Positions 1 to 11,226 are shown, counted from the first letter of the stretch. The stretch is DNA of 64,000 bases from Leishmania donovani (GCF_000227135.1 NC_018261.1:1436355-1500354); one strand, 5' to 3'. The notes: generated from the letters alone by a model not told the origin. Numbers and translations are program-made.

Positions 1-19
1 TCTGCACGGGAAGCGTGCA

Positions 20-1933
20 ATGCGACTCGGAAAACAGGTGCCAGGAAGCGCGCGGCACATGCGTGCAGGGCGCGCACCTATTTTGGTGGCAGCACTGGTG
101 CTCCTGTGTGCCACCGTCTTTGCCTCGGCCGGCATCACTGGCTACTCGACCGGCACGATTATATCGCCTCAAGCGAATGCCTACCGCAGCCGTCGCACCC
201 TCTCCCCGATGGATTATTATAAACTCCCTGTTTGCCAGCCCTCCGATGAGGTGATGAAAGCGAGGCGCGAACATCCCCTTATTGGCGACATTCTGACGGG
301 CAATCGTCTTGTTCCGACCATGTTCGAGTTCCGAGTTGGCGAGGACGTCAAGTGCGCCACCTTGTGCGATGCCAGCTTCACTGTCAAAGCGGTGCGGCGG
401 GCGAACTACATGATCAATAATGACTACTACGTGCGCATGTTCCTCGACAACAAGCCGCTCGTTTCGGCATCCCCTCATGAGGGGAGTAACGCGTATCTCC
501 TAGGCTACCCTCTTGGCGCACAGAACGACGTTGAAAAGACCCAGGTGAAGACGAACATTATTCACAATCATCTCGACTTTACCATTCGCATCAAGAACCG
601 GGCGATCTCTCAGTTCACGGGAGAGGAGGTGGTCGGCTTCAAAGTCGTCGCCAGAAGTCTTGCGGAGGTGGGCACGTGCACAGCGACAGCGTTTCAACAC
701 TCAAGCCGCCCGTACATCTTGCCGAGTTATAGGGATGGAAAGGATTTGAAGGTTCCTTTCACGTACAGCGTGACTTGGGAGAGGTCTAACGAGGAGTACC
801 CCATCGAGCACAGAATTGGAGAAGATACCCAGCGGCGCGGGCACAAGATCGCCGCCCTGTACGGCGTTCTGCTTACCATGCTGACGGGCGTTGTGGTAGC
901 GTTTGTGATGCTCCGCACTGTGCGCAAGGACCTGGCCGTCTACCTTGACGAGGAGCTGGACGAGAGGGAGATACGTGAGGAGTCGGGCTGGAAACTGGTA
1001 CGCGGCGACGTTTTCCGCCCGCCCCAGCAAGCCGCAGCCTTGGCGACGGCCGTCGGCGCCGGGTGCCAGATTGCGGCGACCATGCTCAGCAGCGTGTTCC
1101 TCTGCGCCATCCACGTCGTGGACTCGACGCACCGCGGCACCTTCCTGAGCACTGTCATTGCACTTTTTCTGATTGGTCACGTTGTCTCCGGTTTTGTGAC
1201 GACTCGACTGCTGAAGCTCTTCGGTATGGCCACGTGGAAGAGCGCCATGTGCTGCATGGCAGCGTTCCCGGCTGCACTAGGAGGCGGCGTCATGCTCCTA
1301 AACCTCATCCATTGGGCGAAGCACAGCACGGCGGCCATCCCGTTCCTGACGGTGGTCGGAATTATACTTTCGTGGCTGCTCATCTCACTTCCTTTTGGGT
1401 GCTATGGCATCTACTGGGGCTTTAAGATGGACACTCTGGCCGTCACGGCCAGGGTCAGCAGCATCCCTCGACTCATACCGGAAGATGCGGATAGCATGAC
1501 TCTCTACTATGTACTTGCTGGTAGTCTTGTGCCCTTCATTGCGTGCTGCGTGGAGATACCCTTCGCCTTGAACGCCTTCTGGCGGGAGGAGCCCATGTAC
1601 CTCTACGGCTTCCTGACCTTCTTCTCCATTGCACTGGTCGTGCTTTGCGCGGAGGTGGGCATTGTGGTGACCTACTTCACCTTGCGCGGGGAAGACTACC
1701 GTTGGTGGTGGCGCAGCTACTCCGCTCTTGCGACTAGTGGCATCCACCTGTTTGCATACAGCATTCTCTTCCTCAAGCGCTCTCTGCAGATCCGCGCGCT
1801 CTCCTCGATCATCCTCTTCCTGGGTTACATGCTCGGCGCGTCCATTATGTTTGGTATGGCGCTCGGCTCTATCGGTTTTATTGGGTCGTTTTGGCTCGTC
1901 CAGAAAATGTACGCCTCCATCAAGGCTGAATAG
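20..1933 (+). CDS. Transmembrane 9 superfamily (EMP70/nonaspanin) protein
   Basis: A 637-residue protein with the family layout: an N-terminal hydrophobic signal segment (about residues 18-38), a lumenal domain to about residue 275, then about nine hydrophobic spans up to the C-terminus. Length and order fit TM9SF/EMP70 proteins, which sit in Golgi and endosomal membranes and are linked to membrane-protein sorting and adhesion. The protein ends in a short cytosolic tail, KMYASIKAE; family members usually end with a KxD/E motif that binds COPI and keeps the protein in the Golgi, and KAE fits that. The ATG at position 20 gives 13 residues before a second in-frame ATG at 59 (residue 14), which directly precedes the signal-like segment, so the shorter start is equally possible. 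The window begins only 19 bases upstream, so the splice site cannot be judged. Confidence 0.9.
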   Translation: MRLGKQVPGSARHMRAGRAPILVAALVLLCATVFASAGITGYSTGTIISPQANAYRSRRTLSPMDYYKLPVCQPSDEVMKARREHPLIGDILTGNRLVPTMFEFRVGEDVKCATLCDASFTVKAVRRANYMINNDYYVRMFLDNKPLVSASPHEGSNAYLLGYPLGAQNDVEKTQVKTNIIHNHLDFTIRIKNRAISQFTGEEVVGFKVVARSLAEVGTCTATAFQHSSRPYILPSYRDGKDLKVPFTYSVTWERSNEEYPIEHRIGEDTQRRGHKIAALYGVLLTMLTGVVVAFVMLRTVRKDLAVYLDEELDEREIREESGWKLVRGDVFRPPQQAAALATAVGAGCQIAATMLSSVFLCAIHVVDSTHRGTFLSTVIALFLIGHVVSGFVTTRLLKLFGMATWKSAMCCMAAFPAALGGGVMLLNLIHWAKHSTAAIPFLTVVGIILSWLLISLPFGCYGIYWGFKMDTLAVTARVSSIPRLIPEDADSMTLYYVLAGSLVPFIACCVEIPFALNAFWREEPMYLYGFLTFFSIALVVLCAEVGIVVTYFTLRGEDYRWWWRSYSALATSGIHLFAYSILFLKRSLQIRALSSIILFLGYMLGASIMFGMALGSIGFIGSFWLVQKMYASIKAE

Positions 1934-3217
1934 CGGCGTGGGCGTGTGCGAGGCATTTCTAGCTGATTTGCTGTAACTTTGTGGTCGTCTCTCATTTTTC
2001 TTCTCCGGTAATGGGCTTCCCTCTCCCCACTTCTCCTTGCGTAACACGTGATTGTGTGTTGTGCGCTCTTATGGTGCAGATGCAGTTGGCGGCCGTTCGT
2101 TCTGTATCTCTTGTTTCTCTTTTTTTTTTCCTTTCCTCGGCACACGCGTAAGCGCGTCTCCGTCTCACGTCACAGGCCATGCCATCAGAGGGGGAGGAGA
2201 GGAGAACGCGAAATAAAGGAGAGAGGTAGGGTGTCTATACCAGACGGATAGACTCTCTCTTCACGAGGGGTGGGCGGATCGTGGTGGAGAGGACCGTGTG
2301 CACGCACTTCTGCTCCTTCCCTTCCCCAGCTATGCGCCAACACGCTCATGCACTTGTAAGCGCACGCATTTGTACAAGCGCATACGCATGCATCTAACAT
2401 GCACCAGGAGCGGGGCCGTGCCTGGGCATCTTCTCTGTTGCGTTCGAAAAAGTGAAGATGCCGAGACGGAGGAGGGGCGGCGGTGGGCGGTGCGCACAGA
2501 GCGGAAGAAGGAAGGCGAGCGTGGCTTGACAGGGGGAGGGGAGTGAGGCAGCGGTGGGGAGCACATGTTCCGCCTCCTCCCTGTGCTTTGCTCACCATCG
2601 CTAACGGGACGGCTGCGCAGCCGTTTCCCTGCTCCGGCCCCTTCCTTTTCTTCAGCAGAGACGAGTATCGTTTGGGACCGGCGCCGTTCGAACGTGCTGC
2701 AATCGAAGTGTCGCTATTCGCTCGTCACATTTGCGTGTGCCCCTCGCCATCTCGAGAGTGTTCCCGCTTTCGTGCGCGAGCCTTCTCTTGGTAAGCGTGG
2801 GCGCGAGTGGGTCCGTTAGTGCAGTTCTGTGGCAGAGGATATACCGCGCAACACAACACGGGTGCCCAAGCGCCGGTGTTGTTCGCACTGACGGGGAAGG
2901 TAAGCAACGGGGGTGAAGTAGAAGGAAAGAGTGAGCACTGTCGCGACCGGTGTCTCTCCATTGCCGACAGCGCAATGACCTGCCCCCCTTTATATGGGTC
3001 CTCCTTTGGCTTTGCTGCTGCTCTTCTCCTCTGTCGGTACGCCTGATTAGACGGCTCTCGCCCCCACACATTCACTCACTCTCCCTGTCTCAATGTCTCT
3101 CTTTCTCTTCAGTCTCTTCCTTACCACCACCTTGCAGGCGTCTTATCTTGCCCTCTTCGGGGCGACACCACGTGTCGACACCATCCATGTAGACGGCGGT
3201 GAATTTGCTTTCTGATC

Positions 3218-3810
3218 TTTTTTTTTGCGTTTCAGCTCGTCTGTGGTTTGTGATACCCTATCGTCACATGATGCACCACTTCTGGTGGTGGCAGGCCCGA
3301 TTTCCTGCGAGGTGAGGTGGCCAGAGCGATGTATCGCCACTGATGTCGGCGTGCAGGCCCTGGGCGGCGTTGCATGAGAGCAGTCGGCGACAAATGCACA
3401 ACGCCTGTGCCATCCATGTTATCGGCAAAGTGCCGGCGCGACTCGAGCGCATCTCTCACCCGGCGCTCACATTGCCCTACGGCTGTAAGGGAGCCTGAGG
3501 CACCCCGAGGGGTGTGCGCCAGACGGGCCTCTGGCATGATGGTAGCGGCTGCGAGGTGACCCCGTAGGGCGGGCAGCGTTTGAGAGGCAGAGGCCGTGCT
3601 CCTCATGACGGATGGGGCGCATTGCTGTAAGGTGCGCGTCTAGGGCTGCTTTGCACGACAGGATTGAGGCCTGTGGCTGGCCGGGGGCTGGCGTGGCGTT
3701 CGACCTCACACACTGCATGGCAGAGAACCGGGGCACGGCGTGCGAAGAGAAAGAGCCAGTTGCCATACTTTTGTGCTTCGACTTGGTGCAGGACGAGATT
3801 CCAGCGATGG
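3218..3810 (-). mobile_element. Probable degenerate SIDER-type retroposon, reverse orientation
   Basis: This block differs from the surrounding CT/TG-rich DNA: it is of balanced composition and high complexity over about 590 bp. Read on the minus strand it ends in an A-rich stretch (the T tract at 3218-3226 on the + strand), as a retroposon would. Length, A-tail and intergenic position fit Leishmania SIDER elements (short degenerate derivatives of ingi/DIRE retroposons, about 0.5 kb, often in 3' UTRs). Its A-tailed end loosely resembles the end of the block at 62700-63255. Boundaries are estimates and the family assignment is inference. Confidence 0.42.
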
Positions 3811-4307
3811 CGGATTATTTTGGTTTATTTTCGTTTTGAACGGTGACGCGAGCCAGGGCCCGGGAAAAAAGGGTCGAGGAAGGACATGAGGAGGCCGTTA
3901 GACGTGTGGGTCGGATTCAACGGCAGACAGCTCGTCTTGGATGGCGAGGACTTAGCTTCGGTATCAGAGGGGTGGCCCAACTCTGCCCGCATGCACACAC
4001 TTGCTGGCTTGCTCGTGATGGAAGGACATGCTGCCAAAATACGACGAAAAGAGATTTTTCAAAGCCAACGTATAGACAAGGAAGCTATTTTCCCTGTCAT
4101 GTGTGCTATCCCACCATCTCCTCGCCAGTCCTCCCCTTCCTTTTCAGCTGTTACTCGAGTTTGTACGTGAAGGTCGACAGTGTGGCGGTAAGAGAGTGGA
4201 AAGCAAAAGAAAAAGCGTGATGAGAAAAAAAAGCGTTTCTTTGCTGTTTGATATACGTCCCTCATTTTCGGTGGCAGGCTTCTTAGGCGGCGATGGTGGA
4301 ATGGAGG

Positions 4308-4323
4308 TATATATATATATATA
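4308..4323. repeat. TA dinucleotide repeat
   Basis: An uninterrupted run of alternating T and A of 16 bases in the intergenic region. Confidence 0.95.
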
Positions 4324-5530
4324 GATGTGCTTGTGTAAAACGACGCCGCACAGTTGCATTGTTGCACGGTATCGTTGCCATCAAGGTTCGTCTCCCCCCC
4401 CTCCCCTTTCTTCACACCTTGCCGTCCCTCTTGTTCGTTTCTCCTGCTCGCCCCTTCTCTTATGTGCTCCTTTTTTGTTGCTTTTTTGTGTTTTTCCCTC
4501 CCACGAGATGAGCGCGTCAAGCAAGTGACCTCATCACACATATGCATGCGGCTGCTTTCCCCTAGCACACGAAGAAATATGTGTGGTTTGGATGTGTCGG
4601 TGCTGAGATGGCCGTCTCAAAACAAACGGAAATGATCCTGTGCTTCTCTGTGTACTGGCGTGAGTATGTTCTTACTTTTTTCAGCTCTTCGTCTTTTTAC
4701 ATTCTGGCTGATGGCCACTAGTAGCTGCTTTGAGCGTGGGTGCGCATACATTTGTGAGTGTGTGCGTGCTCGCCGGGACCGTTCGCCGCTTCTTTGGGTA
4801 ACAAGTGTCCAAAAAACGCATCTTGGGGAAGGGGCAAGGATGACCCAGTCGAACTGACTTCGTTTGCCCCTCAATATACAACGCTTGTCGCGCCCCTGTG
4901 GATACACGAGCACGCATGGCATCACTGATGTTTTCTCATACGTGTGCCCGTCCGTCGAGCGCGAGGCCGCACGTCCGCTTGTCTGTCACGAAGCGACCGC
5001 CATTCACGCATTTTGTTCTTGTCCTTCTTTGTGCAGTGGGTGTCAAGCGCCGTGTAGGCAGAGAATGGAGGGGTGTCGCGGGAGCGCTCTGGTCAGCCGT
5101 TGATTCCCCACAAAGTTCGCCTGCCAAGCCCCCCCCCCCAGCACGTGTCTTGCACGTGACATCATCATTCGCTTCTTCTGTTTCTTTCGCTCCTCTGGAT
5201 TTTATCTCGCTAAAAAAATTATCTGCGCCGTGCGCACACCTGCTTGCCGCTCTCTCATCGGCTGCTTGCGCCTCACGTGATGCACGGCTACATCGATTCC
5301 ATTCTACGGGACACATATGCTCCTACCCGCTTCGACTGTGTCTTCACACCTCTTGCTTTCTCTGTCGCTGCGTCCGTTTGGCTCCTTTATGTTGTCTGCG
5401 GCTCAGTCTCAGCAGCTTGTCAGAACAACGTGTATGCGCCTTCCTCCGCCCGCTCATCCCCCTTTTTAGCGCTTCGTCCCCATCATTTCTGCGTCCTTTT
5501 TTCTCGTTTTTCTATCGGTTTCATTGTTTC

Positions 5531-5546
5531 TGTGTGTGTGTGTGTG
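5531..5546. repeat. TG dinucleotide repeat
   Basis: Eight uninterrupted TG units inside the pyrimidine-rich 5' flank of the V-ATPase gene. Confidence 0.95.
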
Positions 5547-5680
5547 CATCCGTGGTTCCGCGTTCTTGTGTCTTGAACTCTTTCTCTCTGTTTCTCTGTG
5601 TGCATCGTCGTGCTGAAGAGCACGCGACCAATTAACGAGCACCTTCCTCTCAGCACGCCTAACTAGCGCCTTTCCTCTCA

Positions 5681-5703
5681 ATTCTCTTTGCTGCTTCCTG
5701 CAG
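5681..5703 (+). promoter_or_regulatory. Likely trans-splice acceptor, V-ATPase subunit A
   Basis: A pyrimidine tract ends in CAG at 5701-5703. No ATG lies between it and the V-ATPase start at 5814, which gives a clean 5' UTR of about 110 nt after spliced-leader addition. Confidence 0.7.
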
Positions 5704-5813
5704 ATAGCTGTGCCCTGTGTCTGCTGGTTAAGCACCGGTAGCTGCGCGACTACCGCTTACGAACTGTTTAAGCATCCCTATTCTCTCCTCTGTGAGTATA
5801 TACAACGAAAAAC

Positions 5814-7646
5814 ATGGCCCGCGATCAGCATGGGTTCGAGTCAGAGCAGCAGATGGGATCCGTCAAAGCCGTCTCCGGACCCGTCGTGATCGCCGAAAAC
5901 ATGAGCGGCAGCGCGATGTACGAACTTGTCCAGGTCGGATCGTTCCGCCTCGTCGGCGAGATCATCCGCCTGGAGGGCGACACGGCCACAATTCAGGTGT
6001 ACGAGGAGACGGACGGCCTGACTGTCGGTGACCCGGTCTACTGTACCGGCAAGCCTCTGTCGCTCGAGCTGGGCCCTGGCATCATGTCGGAGATCTTTGA
6101 CGGCATTCAGCGTCCGCTCGACACCATTTACCAGATGGTGCAGAACGTATTCATCCCGAAAGGCGTACAGGTGCGCGCGCTCAACGCGCAGAGGCAGTGG
6201 GACTTCACCCCGTCTGTGAAGGTGGGCGACATCGTCACGGGCGGTGACGTGCTGGGCTTCGTCGCTGAGAACTCGCTCATGAACAACCACAGCATTATGG
6301 TGCCGCCGAACATGCAGGGCCGCGTGGTATCGGTGCAACCTGGCGGCAACTACACGCTGGATGATGAAGTGGTGGAGATCGAGTGCAACGGCAAGAGGAA
6401 ATCGCTGCGTCTGATGCAGCGCTGGCCCGTGCGCACGCCGCGCCCGGTGGCTTTGAAAGAGTCAGGCAACCACCCCCTCCTGACCGGCCAGCGTGTGCTG
6501 GATGCGCTGTTCCCCTCCGTGCAGGGTGGCACGTGCTCGATCCCCGGCGCGTTCGGCTGTGGCAAGACTGTCATTAGTCAGGCCCTCTCCAAGTACTCCA
6601 ACTCCGATTGCGTCATCTATGTCGGCTGCGGCGAGCGCGGTAATGAGATGGCCGAGGTGCTCATGGAGTTCCCGACCCTGACGACCGTGATCGATGGCCG
6701 CGAGGAGTCGATCATGAAGCGCACCTGCCTCGTGGCGAACACCTCGAACATGCCAGTCGCAGCCCGTGAGGCCTCTATTTACACCGGCATCACCCTGGCC
6801 GAGTACTACCGTGATATGGGCAAGCATATCGCCATGATGGCTGACTCGACGTCTCGCTGGGCCGAGGCGCTTCGTGAGATTTCGGGTCGTCTGGCGGAGA
6901 TGCCGGCCGATGGTGGCTACCCCGCCTACCTCAGCGCTCGTCTCGCCTCCTTCTACGAGCGCGCCGGCCTCGTCACCTGCATCGGCGGGCCGAAGCGCCA
7001 GGGCTCCGTCACGATCGTCGGTGCCGTGTCTCCACCGGGCGGTGACTTCTCTGATCCCGTGACATCCGCCACTCTCAGCATTGTGCAGGTCTTCTGGGGC
7101 CTGGAGAAGCGCCTCGCCCAGCGCAAGCACTTCCCGTCCGTCAACTGGCTCATTTCCTACTCCAAATACCTGAACGCGCTGGAGCCCTTCTTCAACACCT
7201 TCGACTCGGACTACATGCGCCTGCGCGCCGTCGTGTCAGAGATTTTGCAGCGCGAGGAGGAGCTGCAGGAGATTGTGCAGCTGGTGGGTAAGGATTCCCT
7301 TTCCGAGTCCGACAAGATCATTCTCGAGGTGGCAAAGGTGATTCGTGAGGAGTTCCTCCAGCAGAACGCCTTCACCCCGTATGACAAGTTTTGCCCGCTG
7401 TACAAGACATGCTGGATGCTGCGCAACATCGTCACCTTCTACGAGGAGGCCCAGCGTGTCGTAGCCGAGTCTGCCGGCGACCACAAGATCACGTGGAACT
7501 ACATCCGTGAGAAGATTCCGACCATATACACGGGCCTGACCGAGATGAAGTTCCGCGACCCTATCGAGGGCGAGGAGGCGAACACGGACTACTTCAAGAA
7601 GCAGAACGAGGAGATCATCAGCTCCTTCAACTCGCTGCTACAGTAG
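5814..7646 (+). CDS. V-type H+-ATPase catalytic subunit A
   Basis: A 610-residue protein of the usual length for V1 subunit A, the ATP-hydrolysing subunit of the vacuolar proton pump. In trypanosomatids this pump acidifies acidocalcisomes and endosome/lysosome compartments. Visible motifs: an N-terminal beta-barrel domain from residue 15 (GSVKAVSGPVV), the Walker A loop GAFGCGKT at 245-252, the conserved GERGNE at 273-278, and the family signature ADSTSRWAEALREISGRL at 343-360 followed by the PADGGYPAYL segment. The C-terminal helical domain is complete. The ATG at 5814 is the first after a strong splice acceptor. The third-position GC bias is strong, as expected of a highly expressed gene. 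No oddity was seen. Confidence 0.98.
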   Translation: MARDQHGFESEQQMGSVKAVSGPVVIAENMSGSAMYELVQVGSFRLVGEIIRLEGDTATIQVYEETDGLTVGDPVYCTGKPLSLELGPGIMSEIFDGIQRPLDTIYQMVQNVFIPKGVQVRALNAQRQWDFTPSVKVGDIVTGGDVLGFVAENSLMNNHSIMVPPNMQGRVVSVQPGGNYTLDDEVVEIECNGKRKSLRLMQRWPVRTPRPVALKESGNHPLLTGQRVLDALFPSVQGGTCSIPGAFGCGKTVISQALSKYSNSDCVIYVGCGERGNEMAEVLMEFPTLTTVIDGREESIMKRTCLVANTSNMPVAAREASIYTGITLAEYYRDMGKHIAMMADSTSRWAEALREISGRLAEMPADGGYPAYLSARLASFYERAGLVTCIGGPKRQGSVTIVGAVSPPGGDFSDPVTSATLSIVQVFWGLEKRLAQRKHFPSVNWLISYSKYLNALEPFFNTFDSDYMRLRAVVSEILQREEELQEIVQLVGKDSLSESDKIILEVAKVIREEFLQQNAFTPYDKFCPLYKTCWMLRNIVTFYEEAQRVVAESAGDHKITWNYIREKIPTIYTGLTEMKFRDPIEGEEANTDYFKKQNEEIISSFNSLLQ

Positions 7647-8760
7647 GCCGCAGGCTCGCTTACCTTCTCTTTTCCTTGTGTCGTGCGTACTGCGCTACCT
7701 CGCGTGCGTGCTGTTCTGATCCGTTGTCGTCCGCCTCGGTGGCGTCTATTCGATGTTTGTTTCCGGTGTTGCCTTGTGCTTGTCGCTGTGACAGTGGCGC
7801 ATGTATTTTTTTTTGTTGTCAGATTACCTTCTTGCCTCTCCCTGTACATCCCTTGTGAAAGGGATGGGATGAAGTGGATGGGGACACACGGCGCGTGCTG
7901 TCCTCACTATGCACGCGACCGCGCCGCATGGGTCGCGTCTAGCTTTTTTTCCCTTTGGCGGGCACCCCAGCCTCTCTCTCTCCTCGACGTTTTTGCTTCT
8001 GTGGGATCCGCTACCTGGATAGGCGGTTGTGGTATTGCCGTGCGGTTGTGAGGGCATCGCCCTATCGGTGCTGGTGTGCTCTCTCGAGCCCGCCGTGTTG
8101 GCGGACGGCAACCTGAAAAGAACGGATGCGAGACGGGAGGCGAAAAGAATAGGTGCCAAAGAAGGTGTCAAAGGGAACAACGACAGCCGCCGCCGCCGCA
8201 ACCGCAACAACCGCAGCGATCGCCCTGCTCGTGTGTTCCCATGTGAGCAGACGATGTTGTTGTTGCTGCTTGTGTGTGTGTGTGCCGCATGATGCCATGC
8301 TGTCTGTGCCATGAGCCCTTCCCTGTGCGTGTGCAGGGCAGCCGCGCCGCGGTCTCCCGTCACCCCTAGTGTCCCTCGCTCGCCATGCCGTCAAGCAGGG
8401 GAGATCAGGAGGGATGCGAAAGAGTGAGGGAGGTGGCAGCATGCAGGCAGCCACGCGAGGTCGCGCAGGGCAGGGCGACATGCCGCTGTGAGGCAGTAGA
8501 GGAATGAACATAAGCCAGGAGAGGCGGCAGGTAGTACATTGTAGGCGTGTGCCTTCGTCTGTTGGGTACCGCATTTTGGGTTGCGGCTTAGGTGGACACT
8601 GAGGAGCTTGATGACGCCTCCGAATTGTGGTCCTCTCGGCGACGCTTTGGCTTGGCGGAAACTGTGAGCTGCTGCGGCCCTGCAAAGAAAACAACGAAGA
8701 AACTAAAGACGACGCCGAATGTGCGGGAGGCAGCTCATGGAGAATGTGCACACCAGATTG

Positions 8761-8780
8761 ACTCACGCGTATGCGTGAGT
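8761..8780. repeat. Perfect inverted repeat (8-bp stem, 4-nt loop)
   Basis: The arms actcacgc and gcgtgagt are exact reverse complements around the loop gtat. The site lies between the V-ATPase and uL13m genes, probably in the 3' UTR of the former, and would fold into a hairpin in RNA. Function is unknown. Confidence 0.85.
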
Positions 8781-9448
8781 GTCGGCGTGTGATACGTAGG
8801 CGTGCCGACTGCTGTAGTAGCGCATGCAATTTTGTTTGTTTTGATCGTGGGAATCTCTGAACAAGGGACGGCGATGCTCAAGTGGAGGGCGGCTTTTGTG
8901 GTGGTAATGGGGAGAGGGAGAGCGTGGCTTGACTGGTCGGATGGCGCTCATGCTTCTCCCTCTCAGCTTCTCCCCTCTCACTGTGCTCTGCCTCTGTTTC
9001 GTCTCTTCGCGGATGTGCGGCCTGCTTATGGTGCCCATGCGTAGCATAGCACTGTGAGGTGTTCCAGCGGTGACATACCCCTCCACCAGTTGCGCTGAAT
9101 GCCAACCGTTGTCATCTAACTCAAGCAAGAAGACCTTTTGGAAGCCTCGAGTCACCATTTTTCACTCTTCTCCTTGGTGACGTTCCGTTTTCTCCTTTTC
9201 ATTTCTTCTGTGCGTGTCTCCCCGACACCTGTGCACCCCTTTCGTCTCGGTTTCGCGTAAGATTTGCTTGTGCGTGCGTCTGTGTGCAGCGTCGGCACGC
9301 CTCGAGTTCCACCGCCCCGCCGCCACGATTCCGTGCGTTGCCGCGCACCCCCTCCCAAGCGACTGAAAACGAGAATGAAATAAACTCCGGCATCGACTTC
9401 ACGTTCATCCATCTTGATAGCCTTTGTGGGGGTATCGGGCACTTTGGC

Positions 9449-9470
9449 CTTTTCCTCCTCCTGTTCACAG
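9449..9470 (+). promoter_or_regulatory. Likely trans-splice acceptor, uL13m
   Basis: The tract cttttcctcctcctgttc is followed by ACAG, with the AG at 9469-9470. No ATG occurs between it and 9622, which supports that start. Confidence 0.7.
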
Positions 9471-9621
9471 GAGTCGGTCGGTGGTGAGGCACCCGCCCAG
9501 GCACAGACACGCACACAAAGAAAAGCTCCAGTCTCCAGAGTCGAGCGTATCATTACCTCTCAAAACCGCCACATCCAGACCGACATCGATTCCAAAAGAG
9601 AAGGGAGAACTCTCCTCCATC

Positions 9622-10230
9622 ATGCTTCGGGCTACTTTTATTCTCGGAGCACCCTTCAAGAGTGTGCTCCGCCGCCACAAGTACCATCCAGAGGGTCTGC
9701 CGCTCTACAACGACCTGTCGAAGCAGTGGCTTTGTCGCGAGGGCGAGCGGTGGTGGCTGTTGGACGCGCGAGGCCAGCAGTTGCCACATGTGGCGAAGAT
9801 TGCCGCGCACTACATGACCGGGCAACATCGCCCTGATTTCACGCCGGGCATGATGACCGGGGACCATGTTGTTATCACAAACATCAAGGACGCCGTCATG
9901 ACGGGTGACAACTGGATTCGCGTGCCCATCACCTGGCAGACCGCCTACCCCGGCGGCAAGTACCGAGTGCGCCTCTCCGAGATGTACGAGCGCGACCCCT
10001 GCATGGTGATGTGGTGGTATTTGAAGGACGAGGTGAACCGCCACTTTGTCCGCAAGCTCAAGACGCGCACCGCACCGTTAGAAAAGGCATGGCTGTACGA
10101 GGACAGTGTCCACCCGCACGCCGAGAAGAATCCGCGCCCGTTGGTGTGGACCGACACTGCAACGATGGGTTGGCGGTACAAGGATCCAACGTTTCAGCGG
10201 CGCTGGTCACCGAATCAGTTTATGAGCTGA
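9622..10230 (+). CDS. Mitochondrial ribosomal protein uL13m
   Basis: A 202-residue protein whose central part (about residues 46-130) matches the uL13 fold. The segment HYMTGQHRPDFTPGMMTGD (63-81) followed by HVVITNIKD (82-90) is the diagnostic uL13 signature, then KYRVRLSEMYERDP corresponds to the loop ending the core. It is larger than bacterial L13 (about 142 residues) with N- and C-terminal extensions, typical of trypanosomatid mitoribosomal proteins. The N-terminus MLRATFILGAPFKSVLRRHK is basic and amphipathic, fitting a mitochondrial import signal. The role is structural in the large subunit of the kinetoplast ribosome. The open frame runs upstream of 9622 but contains no earlier ATG after the splice acceptor, so 9622 is preferred. 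A second mitoribosomal gene, uL14m, lies 41 kb downstream. Confidence 0.92.
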   Translation: MLRATFILGAPFKSVLRRHKYHPEGLPLYNDLSKQWLCREGERWWLLDARGQQLPHVAKIAAHYMTGQHRPDFTPGMMTGDHVVITNIKDAVMTGDNWIRVPITWQTAYPGGKYRVRLSEMYERDPCMVMWWYLKDEVNRHFVRKLKTRTAPLEKAWLYEDSVHPHAEKNPRPLVWTDTATMGWRYKDPTFQRRWSPNQFMS

Positions 10231-11226
10231 CAATGTCTGCTGACGCACTTCTCGGTGATGGGCCGTAGCCTGTCCGGTGCGATGCCTGCCAAGTATGGCT
10301 CCTGTTCCCTCTCTTTCATCGGCGCGTGTAGGTGTCAACGGTGCTGCTTGCAAAACCCTGTGTGGGTTGGTGGTGATGGTGGTGACGCTGTTGGTGTCGC
10401 GACGGTGGCTTACGTGTGTGCGTTTACGGGTGTACAGGTGCCGTTTGATCTCACAATAAACCGTGCAACGACGGGAATCACGCGGAAAACAAAAGACTGC
10501 CTTATACCGAGGCAGGCAGAAGAAACGCCGCGAATCCTGCGGCCTACACGTTTTTCACCGCCTCCGTATCGAGGCCAGATGGGAATCTGTGAAGTCCCTG
10601 GCCTGGGCAGCGTGGCCAAGCCGGCTCAGGGCCGGTGGCACGCGTCTTGCTGTCGTGCTCCTCAACCCACAGGCTATGTCTTTTATGCTGCTTAACCTTC
10701 TACTTGTTCTTTTCCTTCACCTCTTTTCGGGATTGTATCTTGCCTGCATGTGTATGTGTGTGTGCCGCAACGCACATCTACGCACACCCACGAATGGATG
10801 CCCCGAACGTACGGCGAGACTCGCCGGCCAAGAAAGAAGAGCGAGAGAAGGCACTGTGCTTGCGCATAGGAGGGGGGCGAGGGGCAAAGAGGGCGTGACA
10901 TTGGGGCTGCCGGACTGCCTTGTCATGCCTCCGTCTGCTCTCGCTGCTCCTTCACTGCACTCATTCGGGAACAAGCACACATGTTCCTTTATGCTGTAGC
11001 AACTGCACCGACGAGTTGCTTGTGCACGTTGTGCCCGCTTACTGCGCCACGCATCTCAATACACATGGGCGTTCACCCCCCCCCTTCATACGTACAAGTG
11101 AACGAAAAAACGGAAAAGGCTCGTCGACTTGCCTGGTAACACGTATCTGCTTTGCGCGGTTTTGCCCTTTTCAAAGGAGAGTGGCTCGAGCCCGCTCACG
11201 AGCAGCGCCAAACGAAAGGTGCCTTG
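10231..11226. other. 1.0 kb intergenic/UTR region
   Basis: No credible gene. CT-rich and TG-rich tracts (10690-10770) and UTR sequence of the flanking genes. Confidence 0.75.

Larger units (their letters stand above)
1934..5813. other. 3.9 kb intergenic/UTR region
   Basis: No credible gene is seen. The DNA is pyrimidine-rich and low in complexity, with poly-T tracts (2118-2130 area), a short TA repeat at 4308-4323, a TG repeat at 5531-5546 and a 16-nt palindrome at 2609-2624. A more complex, non-UTR-like block at about 3218-3810 is annotated separately as a possible retroposon remnant. The right end holds the 5' UTR of the V-ATPase gene. Confidence 0.75.
7647..9621. other. 2.0 kb intergenic/UTR region
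   Basis: No credible gene. It holds the 3' UTR of the V-ATPase gene, a small perfect hairpin at 8761-8780, CT-rich tracts near 8960-9010, and the 5' UTR of uL13m. Long open frames on the minus strand here lack any recognisable protein character. Confidence 0.75.

Noticed and set aside
6462..7130. Long minus-strand open frame opposite the V-ATPase gene.
   Set aside because: It is a shadow of the GC-rich third positions of the real gene.
8062..8829. A 255-codon minus-strand open frame in the V-ATPase 3' flank.
   Set aside because: Low-complexity translation and opposite strand; no motif.
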